Numbered from the stretch's first letter, positions 1 to 8,540 are shown. The stretch: DNA of 13,392 nt from Bacteroidota bacterium (GCA_947462495.1 CANHOY010000030.1:1-13392); one strand, 5' to 3'. Program-made: numbers and translations. Notes: generated from the letters alone by a model not told the origin.

Positions 1-1379
1 ACTGCTGCAAATACATAAGTGGCATGAAAATACCAAGCAGTTTTGGAATCACTAATATCATTCACTACATTAATGATAAGTAAAGCACTAAGGCTAATTA
101 AACCCAAAAAAGCAATTATTTTTTGCACCAGCTTGTTTTTAACAACGGTTATTTGCTTACCTAGTTCAGGATTGTTTTGATGGATCAATAAAACAGCGAT
201 GCAAATCAAAATAAAATTGACCAGCATGGCAATGACCATAATGTCGATGCCTAAAAAAATATCACTTGCAAAATGACTCCCTAGTATGCCTAAGCTGGAT
301 ACGATGCCGCTAAAGAAAATAGCCCAATGCGGTGTTTTATAGTGAGGGTGTATATTGGTTAAAAAGTGTGGGAACAATTTGTCTTTAGACCAGGCAAATA
401 GTAGTCTAGATACTGACAATATCATAGAAGGTAAATCTTTTAATAATGCAATGCAAGCACCCAGCATTATCAATACCGACCAAAAGGGGGGCAAGACATA
501 ATTCAATAAGGTGGTGGCCGATATGTCTTTTTTATTGGCTAAATCTTGTACAAAATTCCAAGGTGCAATTTTATAAACACTGAAAGTAAAAAGTAAATAA
601 AATAAACTTACGCTAATGATGGTGATGATAATGGCTCTGGGCAATGATTTGCTTGGATTTTTGGCTTCTCCACCAGCCTGGGCAATGGAATCAAATCCAA
701 TAAAGCTTGCAAATAAAATGCCACTTGCAGAAATAAATTGTTGCCAATTAAACTTCCCTTGCAGATGGGTAATAACTATTCCATCTTTATTCAATACACC
801 CTGTATAAAATCCTTTTCGCTATAAATAAATCCAGCGAATATTACAATACTGGCCAAAATAAAAGTAATGATCACCAAGCCAATGATGGTCAATTGATAA
901 GTTTTGATACCAAAAATATTGATGCCAATAAACAACCATAACAAACCTAAGGATAAGAATAATTTTGTATTGCTATTTTCAAAAAAATGAACAAAATTTG
1001 TCCAATTCATGGCAGCACATACATCTCTAAAAAAGGGTACGACCATATATGACACCACCCCTATGACAATAGATAAGCCAAACCATTGTGCGAAGCTGGC
1101 TACAAAACCCCAGTAAGGATGAATAGACCTGCTGGCATATACATAACTTCCTCCAGCCCTAGGCATAGCACTGGCTAAAATGGCATAAGTGATTGCAGCA
1201 AACAATGCGGGAATAGAGGCTACAAAAAATGCAGGCAGTAAATAAGGGCCAATGCCAGGTATATTTTTTTGTAACATAAAGGGAACAATATAAATAGAAG
1301 CACCAATCATGGAGGAGATACCTGTAGCTACTAAACCGGCTACAGTAATGTTTCTTGAAAGGGTTGTTTTTTGTTCCAT
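1..1379 (-). CDS. APC-superfamily amino-acid permease, 3' end cut by window edge
   Basis: The frame opens with ATG at 1379 (MEQKTTLSRNITVAG) and stays open for 459 codons to the left edge, so the stop lies outside the window. The product is a very hydrophobic polytopic inner-membrane protein of the APC (amino acid/polyamine/organocation) superfamily. TM1 carries the broken-helix region SSMIGASIYIVP, which corresponds to the GxGIF substrate-binding loop of the family. A second signature, FIGFDSIAQAGGEAKNPSKS, matches the TM6 to loop region (F-GFD-----GE--NP---P) seen in APC transporters. Full members are about 440-500 aa, so little is probably missing. The likely role is proton- or gradient-coupled uptake or exchange of an amino acid; the substrate cannot be read from sequence. 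The gene starts 88 nt downstream of the DinB-like gene on the same strand, possibly as one transcript. Confidence 0.9.
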   Translation of the reverse strand, partial: MEQKTTLSRNITVAGLVATGISSMIGASIYIVPFMLQKNIPGIGPYLLPAFFVASIPALFAAITYAILASAMPRAGGSYVYASRSIHPYWGFVASFAQWFGLSIVIGVVSYMVVPFFRDVCAAMNWTNFVHFFENSNTKLFLSLGLLWLFIGINIFGIKTYQLTIIGLVIITFILASIVIFAGFIYSEKDFIQGVLNKDGIVITHLQGKFNWQQFISASGILFASFIGFDSIAQAGGEAKNPSKSLPRAIIITIISVSLFYLLFTFSVYKIAPWNFVQDLANKKDISATTLLNYVLPPFWSVLIMLGACIALLKDLPSMILSVSRLLFAWSKDKLFPHFLTNIHPHYKTPHWAIFFSGIVSSLGILGSHFASDIFLGIDIMVIAMLVNFILICIAVLLIHQNNPELGKQITVVKNKLVQKIIAFLGLISLSALLIINVVNDISDSKTAWYFHATYVFAA

Positions 1380-1467
1380 AATATATTATTTCAGCCTTTT
1401 TACTTTGTTGATTTACCAAAATTTAGATTTTCTATCTCATTAAATTTTAGAAATTTCCCTAGGTAGA

Positions 1468-2004
1468 TTAATTAAAGGAGTAATCCAATTTTGATTTCAA
1501 TAATTCAAAGTGATGAACTGTATGGAAGGAGGTGAAAGTGGCTAGTTCCCCTAAAGTTACTTTTCCTAAAATTGGATGGGGTAAACTAAAGCTATCTAAC
1601 TCTATATCGGTATGTATATTCAATTTATTCATTAGACTTTGATTCAAAGATTGATGCTTTTGAATCAAATAGCTTTTCTCTTTAAATAAAACAGGTTTGG
1701 GAATATATAAAGAAGGTGATTTTGCCCCATTAGCTAAAGCGGTTTTATATAAAGTTTGAAGTTGCTGAAAGGTTCGCTTTTCATTTTTATTTATACCATA
1801 TAAAACACGTAATATAGGTTTAGGTAATGCAAATCCAATATTTACGATACGTAATACTTTAATTAAATGAACTAAATCTTGGCCTGCCGACCATTTGTTA
1901 TTAATATTTTTTTCAAATTGATCTTTGTTTAAATGTAATATCAACTCATTAAATTGATCTACTGAATCATTAAGTAATTTTACAATATTTGTTTTATTAT
2001 TCAT
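1468..2004 (-). CDS. DinB-fold family protein (putative metal-binding four-helix protein)
   Basis: A 178-aa protein from ATG at 2004. An in-frame TTG at 2016 would add four residues; ATG is preferred. The sequence fits the DinB/YfiT four-helix superfamily: helix 2 has KWSAGQDLVHLIKVLR (His46), and the last helix has FTSFHTVHHFELL (His161 and His165, spaced x3). These three His are the usual divalent-metal triad of the fold. The length is typical of the family. Members act in thiol transfer, stress response or unknown reactions, so the substrate cannot be stated. There is no signal peptide, so it is probably cytosolic. It stands alone, with a 327-nt gene-free stretch upstream and the permease 88 nt downstream. 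Confidence 0.8.
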   Translation of the reverse strand: MNNKTNIVKLLNDSVDQFNELILHLNKDQFEKNINNKWSAGQDLVHLIKVLRIVNIGFALPKPILRVLYGINKNEKRTFQQLQTLYKTALANGAKSPSLYIPKPVLFKEKSYLIQKHQSLNQSLMNKLNIHTDIELDSFSLPHPILGKVTLGELATFTSFHTVHHFELLKSKLDYSFN

Positions 2005-2331
2005 GTGTACTTTCAATTGATTAATATTGGCTCTGTTATTCTCATTGCCAGTGTTTAAAAATAATCATTTTTAAATATTTAAATCGCCTAAAATTTCATT
2101 ATAGGAGTCAATAAATATATTTCTTAAGTAAATAAGCCTACAAATGAATTCAAATTGGGTAAAATAGGTTGATTTTCATTTTTATTTAATATAACGTGCT
2201 ACAAATCAACGCCTTAATTCTCTTGAACCACTTCATACTCTAGAGAATCCTACTTCAAAAAAAGAATCCGCTATAAAAAATCTTAATATTAAGTCACATC
2301 TTGGCTGCATTAAATAAGTGAGCAAGGTAAA
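2005..2331. other. Gene-free stretch between tolC-like and dinB-like genes
   Basis: I see no convincing coding frame on either strand here, only short AT-rich frames. It contains the 3' flank of the export operon, including a small palindrome with a T-run (2275-2293), and must hold the promoter of the DinB-like gene. A near match to the Bacteroidota -7 element (TATTTTTA, minus strand) lies roughly 50 nt upstream of that gene, but it lacks the final G and I see no clear -33 element. An ATTCTCT/AGAGAAT pair near 2218-2248 could form a weak 7-bp stem with an 18-nt loop; I assign no function. Confidence 0.4.
2275..2293 (-). terminator. Possible weak terminator of the export operon
   Basis: Reading the minus strand, the perfect 12-bp palindrome CTTAATATTAAG is followed by A and a run of six T, about 38 nt after the stop of the tolC-like gene. 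The position and T-run fit an intrinsic terminator, but the stem is only 4-5 AT pairs with a 2-4 nt loop, far weaker than a typical terminator. Chance in AT-rich DNA is a real alternative. Confidence 0.25.
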
Positions 2332-3729
2332 TTAATTAAGGGATCCCATTGCCCATAAATTCTTGTAAATACTTAAATAGAATTTAGATTTTAATGTTAG
2401 GTGCTTTTGTTCAGTTTCAATCAATTTCAACTCCCGGTTATTGATTAGGAATAAGCTGCTTTCGCCCATTTGAAACTTGATGTTTTCAGTATCAAATAAT
2501 AATTTATTAGCGTTTAAGATAGCTTCATTTGTTTTAATTTGTTGTTTTAATGCAAGAAACTCTGCAAAACTACCTCTTACTTTATTTTCAATTTCTAGGG
2601 TAATATATTTTCTATTCCAATTTAAATCATCCATTTTATTTTTAGTTTTAGCAAGTTCACCTCTTGCCTGTCTTTGGAATAGGGGCATGGTTAAAGAGAC
2701 TCCATATTTGGCATTATTTGAAGCGTTTAAGTTACTTGAAATAGTACTTAAAGTATTTTCTAGTGCGTTGTAATTTAATTTAAGTGTGGGGAAAAGCTCA
2801 ATGGTTTTTATTCTTTTTTCAATATCCAGAATTGCTGACTTATTATCGGTCATTTTAATTTTTGGATGCTCTTGAATAGCTTTATCTACTAACTCTTCTA
2901 ATCTACCAAGTTCTATAATATTTATTTTGTTAATCTCAAAATTGCTTATTGGCACAATGTCCTCTTGTAATTCATAAGGTATGCCATTGTCTGTCCAGAA
3001 ATAGTTACTTAATTCTAATCGTGCTTTTTGCAAATCAACAGCAGCCTGATTTTGCATGATTTCAAAAGTTTGCAATTGAGTGAGTGCTTCAGTAGTATCA
3101 ATGGGTGCTCTGTCTCCAGAAAAAAATGATTTTTTGATCACTTCATATCTTATTTTATTGTTCTGAACCGATCTAGTTAATACATCATTGAAGTAATAGG
3201 CATTCACCCAATTCCAATAGGCACTTGTTGCATCTAGCAATAAATCATTTACTACTAATAATTGTTCATTCTTTGTAAGCTCTACGAAGTTTTTTGCTTG
3301 TTTGACTATTGAATTTCTTTTGTCAATTAAAATACCTCTAAATGGGTCTAGACTTACACCTACAAAAGCAGATTTATTTTTGGTTAAAGTTGGATCAATT
3401 CTATCACCCAAATTATTTTCGGTTCCGGCCTTAATATCTATGCCATACCACAAAGGTATTTTTAATTCAGTAGTATTAAATTTATAATAAAATTTATTAT
3501 CATATGTTTTTTCTTCAGTATTCATTTGAATAGTAGGATCAAAGACGCCCTTAGTTGCCAACAATTCATTTTTGGACATTTCGTTTTGTAAAAACGATTG
3601 CTTAATAACTGGGTGATACTTTCTTACAATATCTAAAGTATTATCAATATTGAGGGTTTTATTTTGTCCAAAAGCATCACCTAATAAACAAAAGAATACA
3701 AAGAGGAAAACTAAAAGTTTTATTTGCAT
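2332..3729 (-). CDS. TolC-family outer-membrane efflux/secretion channel
   Basis: A 465-aa protein, last gene of the export operon. The start chosen is ATG at 3729, one nt after the hlyD-like stop, because it begins a clean signal peptide: MQIK, then a hydrophobic core LLVFLFVFFCLLG, then cleavage around DAFGQ. An ATG at 3741 (overlapping hlyD by 11 nt) is a second possibility; the ATG at 3807 would overlap by 77 nt and bury the signal, so it is unlikely. The mature part shows the two-repeat OEP architecture. Repeat one runs from about residue 26 (NTLDIVRKYHPVIKQS) to about 215 and includes the periplasmic helix SAYWNWVNAYYF. Repeat two runs from about 240 to 440 and includes the ARGELAKTKNKMDDLNW helix. 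It should trimerise into an outer-membrane barrel with a periplasmic tunnel docking the HlyD adaptor. Confidence 0.92.
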   Translation of the reverse strand: MQIKLLVFLFVFFCLLGDAFGQNKTLNIDNTLDIVRKYHPVIKQSFLQNEMSKNELLATKGVFDPTIQMNTEEKTYDNKFYYKFNTTELKIPLWYGIDIKAGTENNLGDRIDPTLTKNKSAFVGVSLDPFRGILIDKRNSIVKQAKNFVELTKNEQLLVVNDLLLDATSAYWNWVNAYYFNDVLTRSVQNNKIRYEVIKKSFFSGDRAPIDTTEALTQLQTFEIMQNQAAVDLQKARLELSNYFWTDNGIPYELQEDIVPISNFEINKINIIELGRLEELVDKAIQEHPKIKMTDNKSAILDIEKRIKTIELFPTLKLNYNALENTLSTISSNLNASNNAKYGVSLTMPLFQRQARGELAKTKNKMDDLNWNRKYITLEIENKVRGSFAEFLALKQQIKTNEAILNANKLLFDTENIKFQMGESSLFLINNRELKLIETEQKHLTLKSKFYLSIYKNLWAMGSLN

Positions 3730-3730
3730 T

Positions 3731-5071
3731 TTATTTAGCATTGTTGATAATAGCTTTTGTTTTATAATAATCTGGGGGGAATCCATTAATTTGACGCCAC
3801 AATTCATACCAAATAGGCACTGTTTTTAGAAGAGCAAAACCTCTTGCACCAGTTCCAGTTTTTAATTCTTTTGGCCAATTTTTTTCTTGACTATCAGGTA
3901 TTACTAAAATTCTAAATTTACCATTTTCGTTTCTATTGTTTTCTACCATAGAGACCCTTCCTCCAAAAGTGCCATAACTATTGTCAGGCCAGCCAGAAAA
4001 TACAATGGCTGGAAAACCGTCAAAGATCATTCTAATTTTTTGACCTGGATTAATCAGAATAAGATCCATTGGCTCAATAAACAATTCTATGGCATGGTCA
4101 ATTTTGGTAGGGACCATTTCTACAATCATTTCTCCTTCTTTTACTATTTCGTTGATACCTGATTTTTTAGCTTTGATAATTTGTCCATCCTGTGGAGCAA
4201 TCAGCCATTTTTGATTTCCCCTGCTGATATAATTGGCTAAGACATTTTTATTTTTAGCTAGTTCCCCAGTGGTACCTGCAATTTCACCCCTAGAGGTAGC
4301 AATTTCACTTCTTGATTTAAACATTTTATCATCGGCCTCCTGTCTAATGGAGTTAATATCAATTTTTATAATATTAATTTCCTGTCTAGTATTTAGAAGC
4401 TTTTGTTGTTTCTCCGTAAGTATTGCCAATGCTTTATTATTTTGTGCAGTTCTTCTTTCTAATTCTACCAAAGAAATAACACCTTGGTTATACATTTGTT
4501 TACCTCTGCTTAATTGTTCTATTGCAATCTTGTAATCCACTTCTGCCGCAACTACTTCCGAGCTATCACTTATTAATTTTCTTTTATATTGTTCAATCTT
4601 ATTTTCATAGGAATTGATCTTAAGTTCACGATTATTTTTAATTGCACTAATCTGACTTTCAATAGCATCAATTTTTTCACTATAGAAAAGTAATTTCTGC
4701 TCTTTAGAAATTAGTTGATCTTTTGTCCTTTCTACTAAATTCGGGTCTAAATAATCATCTTTTGTATCTGCCAATTCGACAATGGTGTCTCCTTTTTTAA
4801 TAATATCACCCTCTTTAATATACCACTTTACAATCTTGCCAGGTATAACAGTATTAATTTGTTGTGGTCTTTGATCCTGATATCGGGTTGTAACATTTCC
4901 GCTACTAGAAATATTTTGCGTCCAAGGTAAAAACAATATAATCATTATGAATAGGAGTAAGCCAAATAGCCAATAGCCAATTTTACTAGTCTTATCGTAT
5001 CTGTATATTGATTTAATTGATTTTGGACTGTAATTTGATTCTGCTTTTATTTTTTCAATTGTATTTCTCAT
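3731..5071 (-). CDS. HlyD-family periplasmic adaptor (membrane fusion protein)
   Basis: A 446-aa adaptor with one N-terminal membrane anchor (about 31-50, IGYWLFGLLLFIMIILFLPW) after a short charged cytosolic tail. The first half of a lipoyl/biotinyl domain follows at about 70-101 (VIPGKIVKWYIKEGDIIKKGD). A long coiled-coil hairpin spans about 111-285, rich in E, K, Q and I with a turn near GVISLVELE. The second lipoyl half is at about 289-320 (WLIAPQDGQIIKAKKSGINE), then a beta-barrel region (GQKIRMIFDGFPAIVFSG) and a short C-terminal helix. This order is that of type I secretion and ABC-linked adaptors. It should bridge the ABC protein in the inner membrane and the TolC-like channel. The start lies 6 nt after the ABC stop and the stop 1 nt before the tolC-like ATG, which argues for one transcript and coupled translation. 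Confidence 0.93.
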   Translation of the reverse strand: MRNTIEKIKAESNYSPKSIKSIYRYDKTSKIGYWLFGLLLFIMIILFLPWTQNISSSGNVTTRYQDQRPQQINTVIPGKIVKWYIKEGDIIKKGDTIVELADTKDDYLDPNLVERTKDQLISKEQKLLFYSEKIDAIESQISAIKNNRELKINSYENKIEQYKRKLISDSSEVVAAEVDYKIAIEQLSRGKQMYNQGVISLVELERRTAQNNKALAILTEKQQKLLNTRQEINIIKIDINSIRQEADDKMFKSRSEIATSRGEIAGTTGELAKNKNVLANYISRGNQKWLIAPQDGQIIKAKKSGINEIVKEGEMIVEMVPTKIDHAIELFIEPMDLILINPGQKIRMIFDGFPAIVFSGWPDNSYGTFGGRVSMVENNRNENGKFRILVIPDSQEKNWPKELKTGTGARGFALLKTVPIWYELWRQINGFPPDYYKTKAIINNAK

Positions 5072-5077
5072 AGCTTC

Positions 5078-6799
5078 TTAACTAATAATTAACGGTAAAA
5101 TAATTTCTGGGCGACCTATATGTTTAATTTTTCCCTTTTCTAAAAATATGATCATATCTACTTTTTTAGCAAATGGGATATAGCCACTCACCACCATGCA
5201 AGTTGTATTTTGAAGTTCCATCAAGTATTTTGATATTTTCATACTAGATTCTGCACCAGCTAATTCAAAAGGTTCGTCTAACAGTAGTAGTTCTGGATGA
5301 TTTGTAATAGCTCGCAGTAATAATATTTTTTTTGCTATAATGGTACTCAATCCTTTACCCATTGGATTTAATATTGTATACAATCCTTCAGGTAATTGAC
5401 TGATATATTCTTTGACCTCTAAAATTTCTGCATGTTTCATTATTTCATTTGGAGTGATATTTTCATTACCCATGCAAATATTATCCAAAATTGTTCCATC
5501 GAAAATATCTTGCTCATTATAGAAAATTCCAATATTATTTCTATATTCTTTTTGGTTTATATTATTGATTGGATTATTGTTAACATTAATGATACCTTCA
5601 AAATTTTTCAAGGTGCCGCCAATCAGTTCCAAAAGAATAGATTTACCAGAACCGCCGTCTCCCATTATACATATTTTACTACCAGGTGGAATATCAAAAT
5701 TTAAATTTTCTAATAAAGACCGATTGGCTTCAATATTGAAATTTAAATTCTTAACCTCTATTGAAATACCTTTGCCATTGGTTACAAAAGGCATTTCACC
5801 TTTAATTTCTGTCTTTTTATCACTTATTACATTGAGTTTTTCTACACCTGTTAGGATAGTATATGCTACTTCTAAATTGAGGATGAGTTTTTCTACTGCC
5901 GATAAGATTAATAAAATCACAATTTCTGCTGCAATGAACTGACCAACATTTAATTGTTGTTGGATCAACAATACAGCACCAATTATTAGCATCATAGCTG
6001 AAATAAGTAATTTAAATACTATAAGACTCCAGAATTGAAATTTTAAAATTTCAAAATGTTTTGTTTTAGCAACTAAGTAGTTTTTAACTTGATCATCTGT
6101 TTTTTTTAAATGAAAGTTATTTTGACTAGATATTTTAAATGTTTTATAGGACCTAGCTATTTCTTCTAGCCAACTTGCCACTTCATATTTATATTCACTT
6201 TCATTATAAGATGCAATTAATCCTTTATTCGTAGTGTATTTAAATATAAAAAAGAGTAATAGTAGTAGCAAAAGACCTAGCAAAATGAAAGTAGCATTGT
6301 AAAAGGACAACAATATTAGTCCAAATAATATTTGAATAATAGCTAATGGAATATCTAATAAAATTTTTGATAATCCTTTTTGTAAATTAATTACCTCAAA
6401 AAATCTATTCATCAATTCTGGTAAGTGATTATTATTTAATTCACTGCTCTCTATTTTGGGTATTTTATGTGCATAGTCTAAAGAAAATCTAGTAAAAATG
6501 CTTTGTTCAATTTTTTCTACAATCTTCATTTGATTGACTTGTAAAATACCAGTTACTAAAATTCCTATCAGTACTATAAAAATCAAAAGGATAATCGATA
6601 TTGGCAAATTACCAATACCTGCAGCAGCTTGAGAGAAGTTGATAATTGTTTGAATGCCTAAGGGAAGTGTTAGTTGTAATAACCCACTAAGTATGGCATA
6701 AAAGTATATACCAGTCACCTCTTTTTTCTCTAACTTGATTATATCAAAGAATTTATAAAGAGACTTTCCTATGGATATATTATTGTCATTATTTGCCAT
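5078..6799 (-). CDS. ABC half-transporter (permease fused to ATPase) with degenerate NBD motifs
   Basis: A 573-aa protein with an N-terminal exporter-type membrane domain (six predicted helices, roughly 32-54, 68-90, 146-166, 169-187, 258-280, 287-305) and a C-terminal ATPase domain from about residue 345. Walker A is canonical (GDGGSGKS, 380-387) and Walker B with the catalytic Glu is intact (LLLLDEP, 504-510). The signature motif expected as LSGGQ reads LSTII (484-488), the Q-loop position appears to be Asn428 (FYNEQDIF), and the H-loop His is replaced (VVSGYIP, around Gly539). It has no C39 peptidase domain, unlike bacteriocin maturation exporters. It should form a dimer and work with the HlyD and TolC-like proteins encoded downstream. 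From memory, Bacteroidota relatives in the same gene context show a similar non-canonical signature, so this may be a family trait rather than decay. Substrate unknown. Confidence 0.9.
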   Translation of the reverse strand: MANNDNNISIGKSLYKFFDIIKLEKKEVTGIYFYAILSGLLQLTLPLGIQTIINFSQAAAGIGNLPISIILLIFIVLIGILVTGILQVNQMKIVEKIEQSIFTRFSLDYAHKIPKIESSELNNNHLPELMNRFFEVINLQKGLSKILLDIPLAIIQILFGLILLSFYNATFILLGLLLLLLLFFIFKYTTNKGLIASYNESEYKYEVASWLEEIARSYKTFKISSQNNFHLKKTDDQVKNYLVAKTKHFEILKFQFWSLIVFKLLISAMMLIIGAVLLIQQQLNVGQFIAAEIVILLILSAVEKLILNLEVAYTILTGVEKLNVISDKKTEIKGEMPFVTNGKGISIEVKNLNFNIEANRSLLENLNFDIPPGSKICIMGDGGSGKSILLELIGGTLKNFEGIINVNNNPINNINQKEYRNNIGIFYNEQDIFDGTILDNICMGNENITPNEIMKHAEILEVKEYISQLPEGLYTILNPMGKGLSTIIAKKILLLRAITNHPELLLLDEPFELAGAESSMKISKYLMELQNTTCMVVSGYIPFAKKVDMIIFLEKGKIKHIGRPEIILPLIIS

Positions 6800-6816
6800 G
6801 GTATTATTATTTTCAT

Positions 6817-7491
6817 TTAATTATTAATACTAGAAAACACTAAGTTATTTAAGAATTCTATTATTTGATCTTCTTTTTTTGTTTGATCAAAATCGGTCAA
6901 AGCAGGTAAATTATGCAAAAAGAAGTTTTGTAAATGGGCTACTTCAATAATTGTTGATGCAAGAGATTGAGGGTATTTGTATTGTATATTACACTCTAAT
7001 ATTATTTCACCTACAGTTTTACATAAATCTTTATAGGGACTAAAGAATTCTTGTTTGTTATCTTCTTGAACATGTTTGGTTAAATAAGACTTACAACCTT
7101 CGGAAATTAAAATTTGATTTAACAATGATTCATCAACATGGCTTGTCATAATGTCATCTTGAACCGTAGTGGCTAGTAATGTGATGACTTGTTTTAATTT
7201 AGCCTTTGAATCTTGCACATTCTTTGTTTGATAAATTATTTGAAATTCTAACCATCCCCAGTACCAAGAAATAAGATAAACTAGTAGTTTATGCTTATTT
7301 TCAAAATATCTGTAGATGCTAGCCTCTGTTGTACCTATGGCCTCGGCTAGCTTTTTAAAAGTGAATACTTCGAAACCCTTTTTTTGGATTAAAAGAATAC
7401 TGTATTTTATGATGTTTTTGCCCAACTCGGACTGCTCAGGGTCCCTTACATATAGGGTCTCGTTCATCTTTATTTGTACTTCTAGTTTCAT
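6817..7491 (-). CDS. TetR/AcrR-family transcriptional regulator of the export operon
   Basis: A 224-aa protein with the TetR fold. The N-terminal DNA-binding domain (about 23-70) contains the helix-turn-helix FTFKKLAEAIGTTEASIYRYF (43-63), a close match to the family consensus. The C-terminal all-helical part (about 75-224) is the ligand and dimer domain and carries no recognisable sub-family mark. The start at 7491 gives MKLEVQIKMNE; the in-frame ATG at 7467 is also possible and would leave a longer leader after the putative promoter. The gene is first in the run tetR-ABC-hlyD-tolC, 17 nt upstream of the ABC gene. A 27-bp palindrome lies 42 nt upstream of its start, so autoregulation and control of the whole pump is the natural reading. 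The inducer is unknown and may be the exported compound. Confidence 0.9.
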   Translation of the reverse strand: MKLEVQIKMNETLYVRDPEQSELGKNIIKYSILLIQKKGFEVFTFKKLAEAIGTTEASIYRYFENKHKLLVYLISWYWGWLEFQIIYQTKNVQDSKAKLKQVITLLATTVQDDIMTSHVDESLLNQILISEGCKSYLTKHVQEDNKQEFFSPYKDLCKTVGEIILECNIQYKYPQSLASTIIEVAHLQNFFLHNLPALTDFDQTKKEDQIIEFLNNLVFSSINN

Positions 7492-7510
7492 GGGTTTTGT
7501 CTTATGATTA

Positions 7511-7518
7511 CAAAAATA
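7511..7518 (-). promoter_or_regulatory. Putative Bacteroidota -7 promoter element for tetR-ABC-hlyD-tolC
   Basis: On the minus strand the bases TATTTTTG match the Bacteroidota -7 consensus TAnnTTTG exactly, 19 nt upstream of the tetR ATG at 7491. A -33 TTTG is not clear; TTTA at 7537-7534, inside the palindrome, is the nearest candidate but the spacing of 15 nt is shorter than usual. If used, it would start transcription just upstream of the ATG, giving a short leader, or a longer one if ATG 7467 is the true start. Confidence 0.45.
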
Positions 7519-7532
7519 GTATATTTACCATT

Positions 7533-7559
7533 ATAAATGATAGTAATACTATCATTTAT
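7533..7559. promoter_or_regulatory. 27-bp perfect palindrome, likely TetR operator
   Basis: Two 13-bp arms, ATAAATGATAGTA and its exact reverse complement, flank a single central base at 7546. The site sits directly upstream of the putative -7 element of the tetR operon, where a bound TetR dimer would block RNA polymerase. Odd-length palindromes of this size are typical TetR-family operators. A terminator role for the sbtA-like gene, which stops 18 nt further up, is unlikely: the repeat has almost no loop and no T-run follows it on the minus strand. Confidence 0.7.
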
Positions 7560-7577
7560 TTATTTTAGCTTAATAAT

Positions 7578-8540
7578 TTAAGTATTTTGAACAATTAGAA
7601 AATATATTGGCATTCCAACAGTTATATTTATAGGGAAGGTGACGGCAAGGGCCATTGGTAAGAAAAGCCCTGGATTTGCCCTAGGAACTGATATTTTCAT
7701 AGCGGCTGGAACTGCTATATAAGAGGCACTTGCTGCTAATACTGCGAACATAAATCGATTGGCGATGTCTTGAGTAACAAAGGAACTTACAATGGCAATA
7801 ATACAACCGTTTAAAAGTGGAATGATGATGGCAAAAATGATTGGAAACCAACCAAATGAAAAAAAGGCTTTTAGCTTCCTGCCACTCGTAATACCTATAT
7901 CTAAAAGAAAGATTGCAAGAAAACCTTTAAATAGGTCGTTAGTGAATGGTTTTATTCCTTCTGCTTGCTTGGCATTGGCCAAATAACCAATAATTAAACT
8001 ACCAAGGATAAGTAAAACACTTCCATTGGTAAATGAATGGCTTAGTAGGCTACTTTTATTTATTTTATTGGATTCATCCTTATTATATGCCGAGATTAAA
8101 ATTAATCCAATGATGATTGCCGGTGATTCCATCAAAGCCATAATTGCTACCATGTGTCCATGAAGAGTTAATTGTTGAGATTCGAGGTATGAAACTGCTG
8201 TTACAAATGTAACTGCACTTACCGATCCATAGGCAGCTGCTATAGCACCAGCATCAAACACGTTCAATTTTCTTTTAAGTATAAAGAAGGTGTAGAGCGG
8301 TATAATGGAAGAAATAGCAACACCAAATAACATTGACCATCCAATTTCCATTGTAAACATCTCGTGAGATAATTCTTGACCACCTTTAAACCCAATTGCA
8401 AATAAAAGATACAATGAAATAAATTTTGATGAATTAACTGGTATTTCTAAATCACTTTTTAAATAAACTGCAACTATACCCAGCACAAAAAAGAGTAATG
8501 CTGGGTTGGTTAGGTTATCAATAAGTAAATTAAAATTCAT
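7578..8540 (-). CDS. sbtA: SbtA-type sodium-dependent bicarbonate transporter
   Basis: A 320-aa inner-membrane protein made of two inverted halves of about five helices each, as in the SbtA family (Pfam Sbt_1, formerly DUF897). Family marks are TNPALLFFVLGIVAVYLKSDLEIP at the N terminus, SLYLLFAIGFKGGQEL (42-57), GSVSAVTFVTA (105-115) in the first half and ASASYIAVPAA (270-280) in the second; the latter two correspond to the facing substrate-binding loops of the fold. Known members import HCO3- with Na+. Cyanobacterial SbtA is longer (about 370 aa); the central loop here (about 152-170) is short. No PII-like SbtB gene is adjacent. The gene follows the dihydroorotase gene by 93 nt, a larger gap than elsewhere in this run, so it may have its own promoter. 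Transport of bicarbonate is inferred from family. Confidence 0.88.
   Translation of the reverse strand: MNFNLLIDNLTNPALLFFVLGIVAVYLKSDLEIPVNSSKFISLYLLFAIGFKGGQELSHEMFTMEIGWSMLFGVAISSIIPLYTFFILKRKLNVFDAGAIAAAYGSVSAVTFVTAVSYLESQQLTLHGHMVAIMALMESPAIIIGLILISAYNKDESNKINKSSLLSHSFTNGSVLLILGSLIIGYLANAKQAEGIKPFTNDLFKGFLAIFLLDIGITSGRKLKAFFSFGWFPIIFAIIIPLLNGCIIAIVSSFVTQDIANRFMFAVLAASASYIAVPAAMKISVPRANPGLFLPMALAVTFPINITVGMPIYFLIVQNT

Noticed and set aside
1159..1419. An 86-codon minus-strand open frame
   Set aside because: It is a shifted frame over the start of the amino-acid permease; the permease frame from 1379 gives clear APC motifs, while this one gives a Cys/Tyr-rich nonsense-like sequence.
2005..2016. 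TTG start for the DinB-like protein
   Set aside because: It adds only MKVH before an in-frame ATG, and ATG is the far commoner start; kept only as an alternative.
3730..3807. Long N-terminal extension of the TolC-like protein from ATG 3807
   Set aside because: It would overlap the hlyD-like gene by 77 nt and place 26 polar residues before a perfect signal peptide that starts at 3729.
5078..6799. ABC gene as a pseudogene because of lost motifs
   Set aside because: The frame is intact at full family length, Walker A and B are perfect, and the neighbouring adaptor and channel genes are tightly coupled to it.
7533..7559. The 27-bp palindrome as a terminator of the sbtA-like gene
   Set aside because: The single-base centre leaves almost no loop, the stem is AT-rich, and no T-run follows on the minus strand; an operator fits better.
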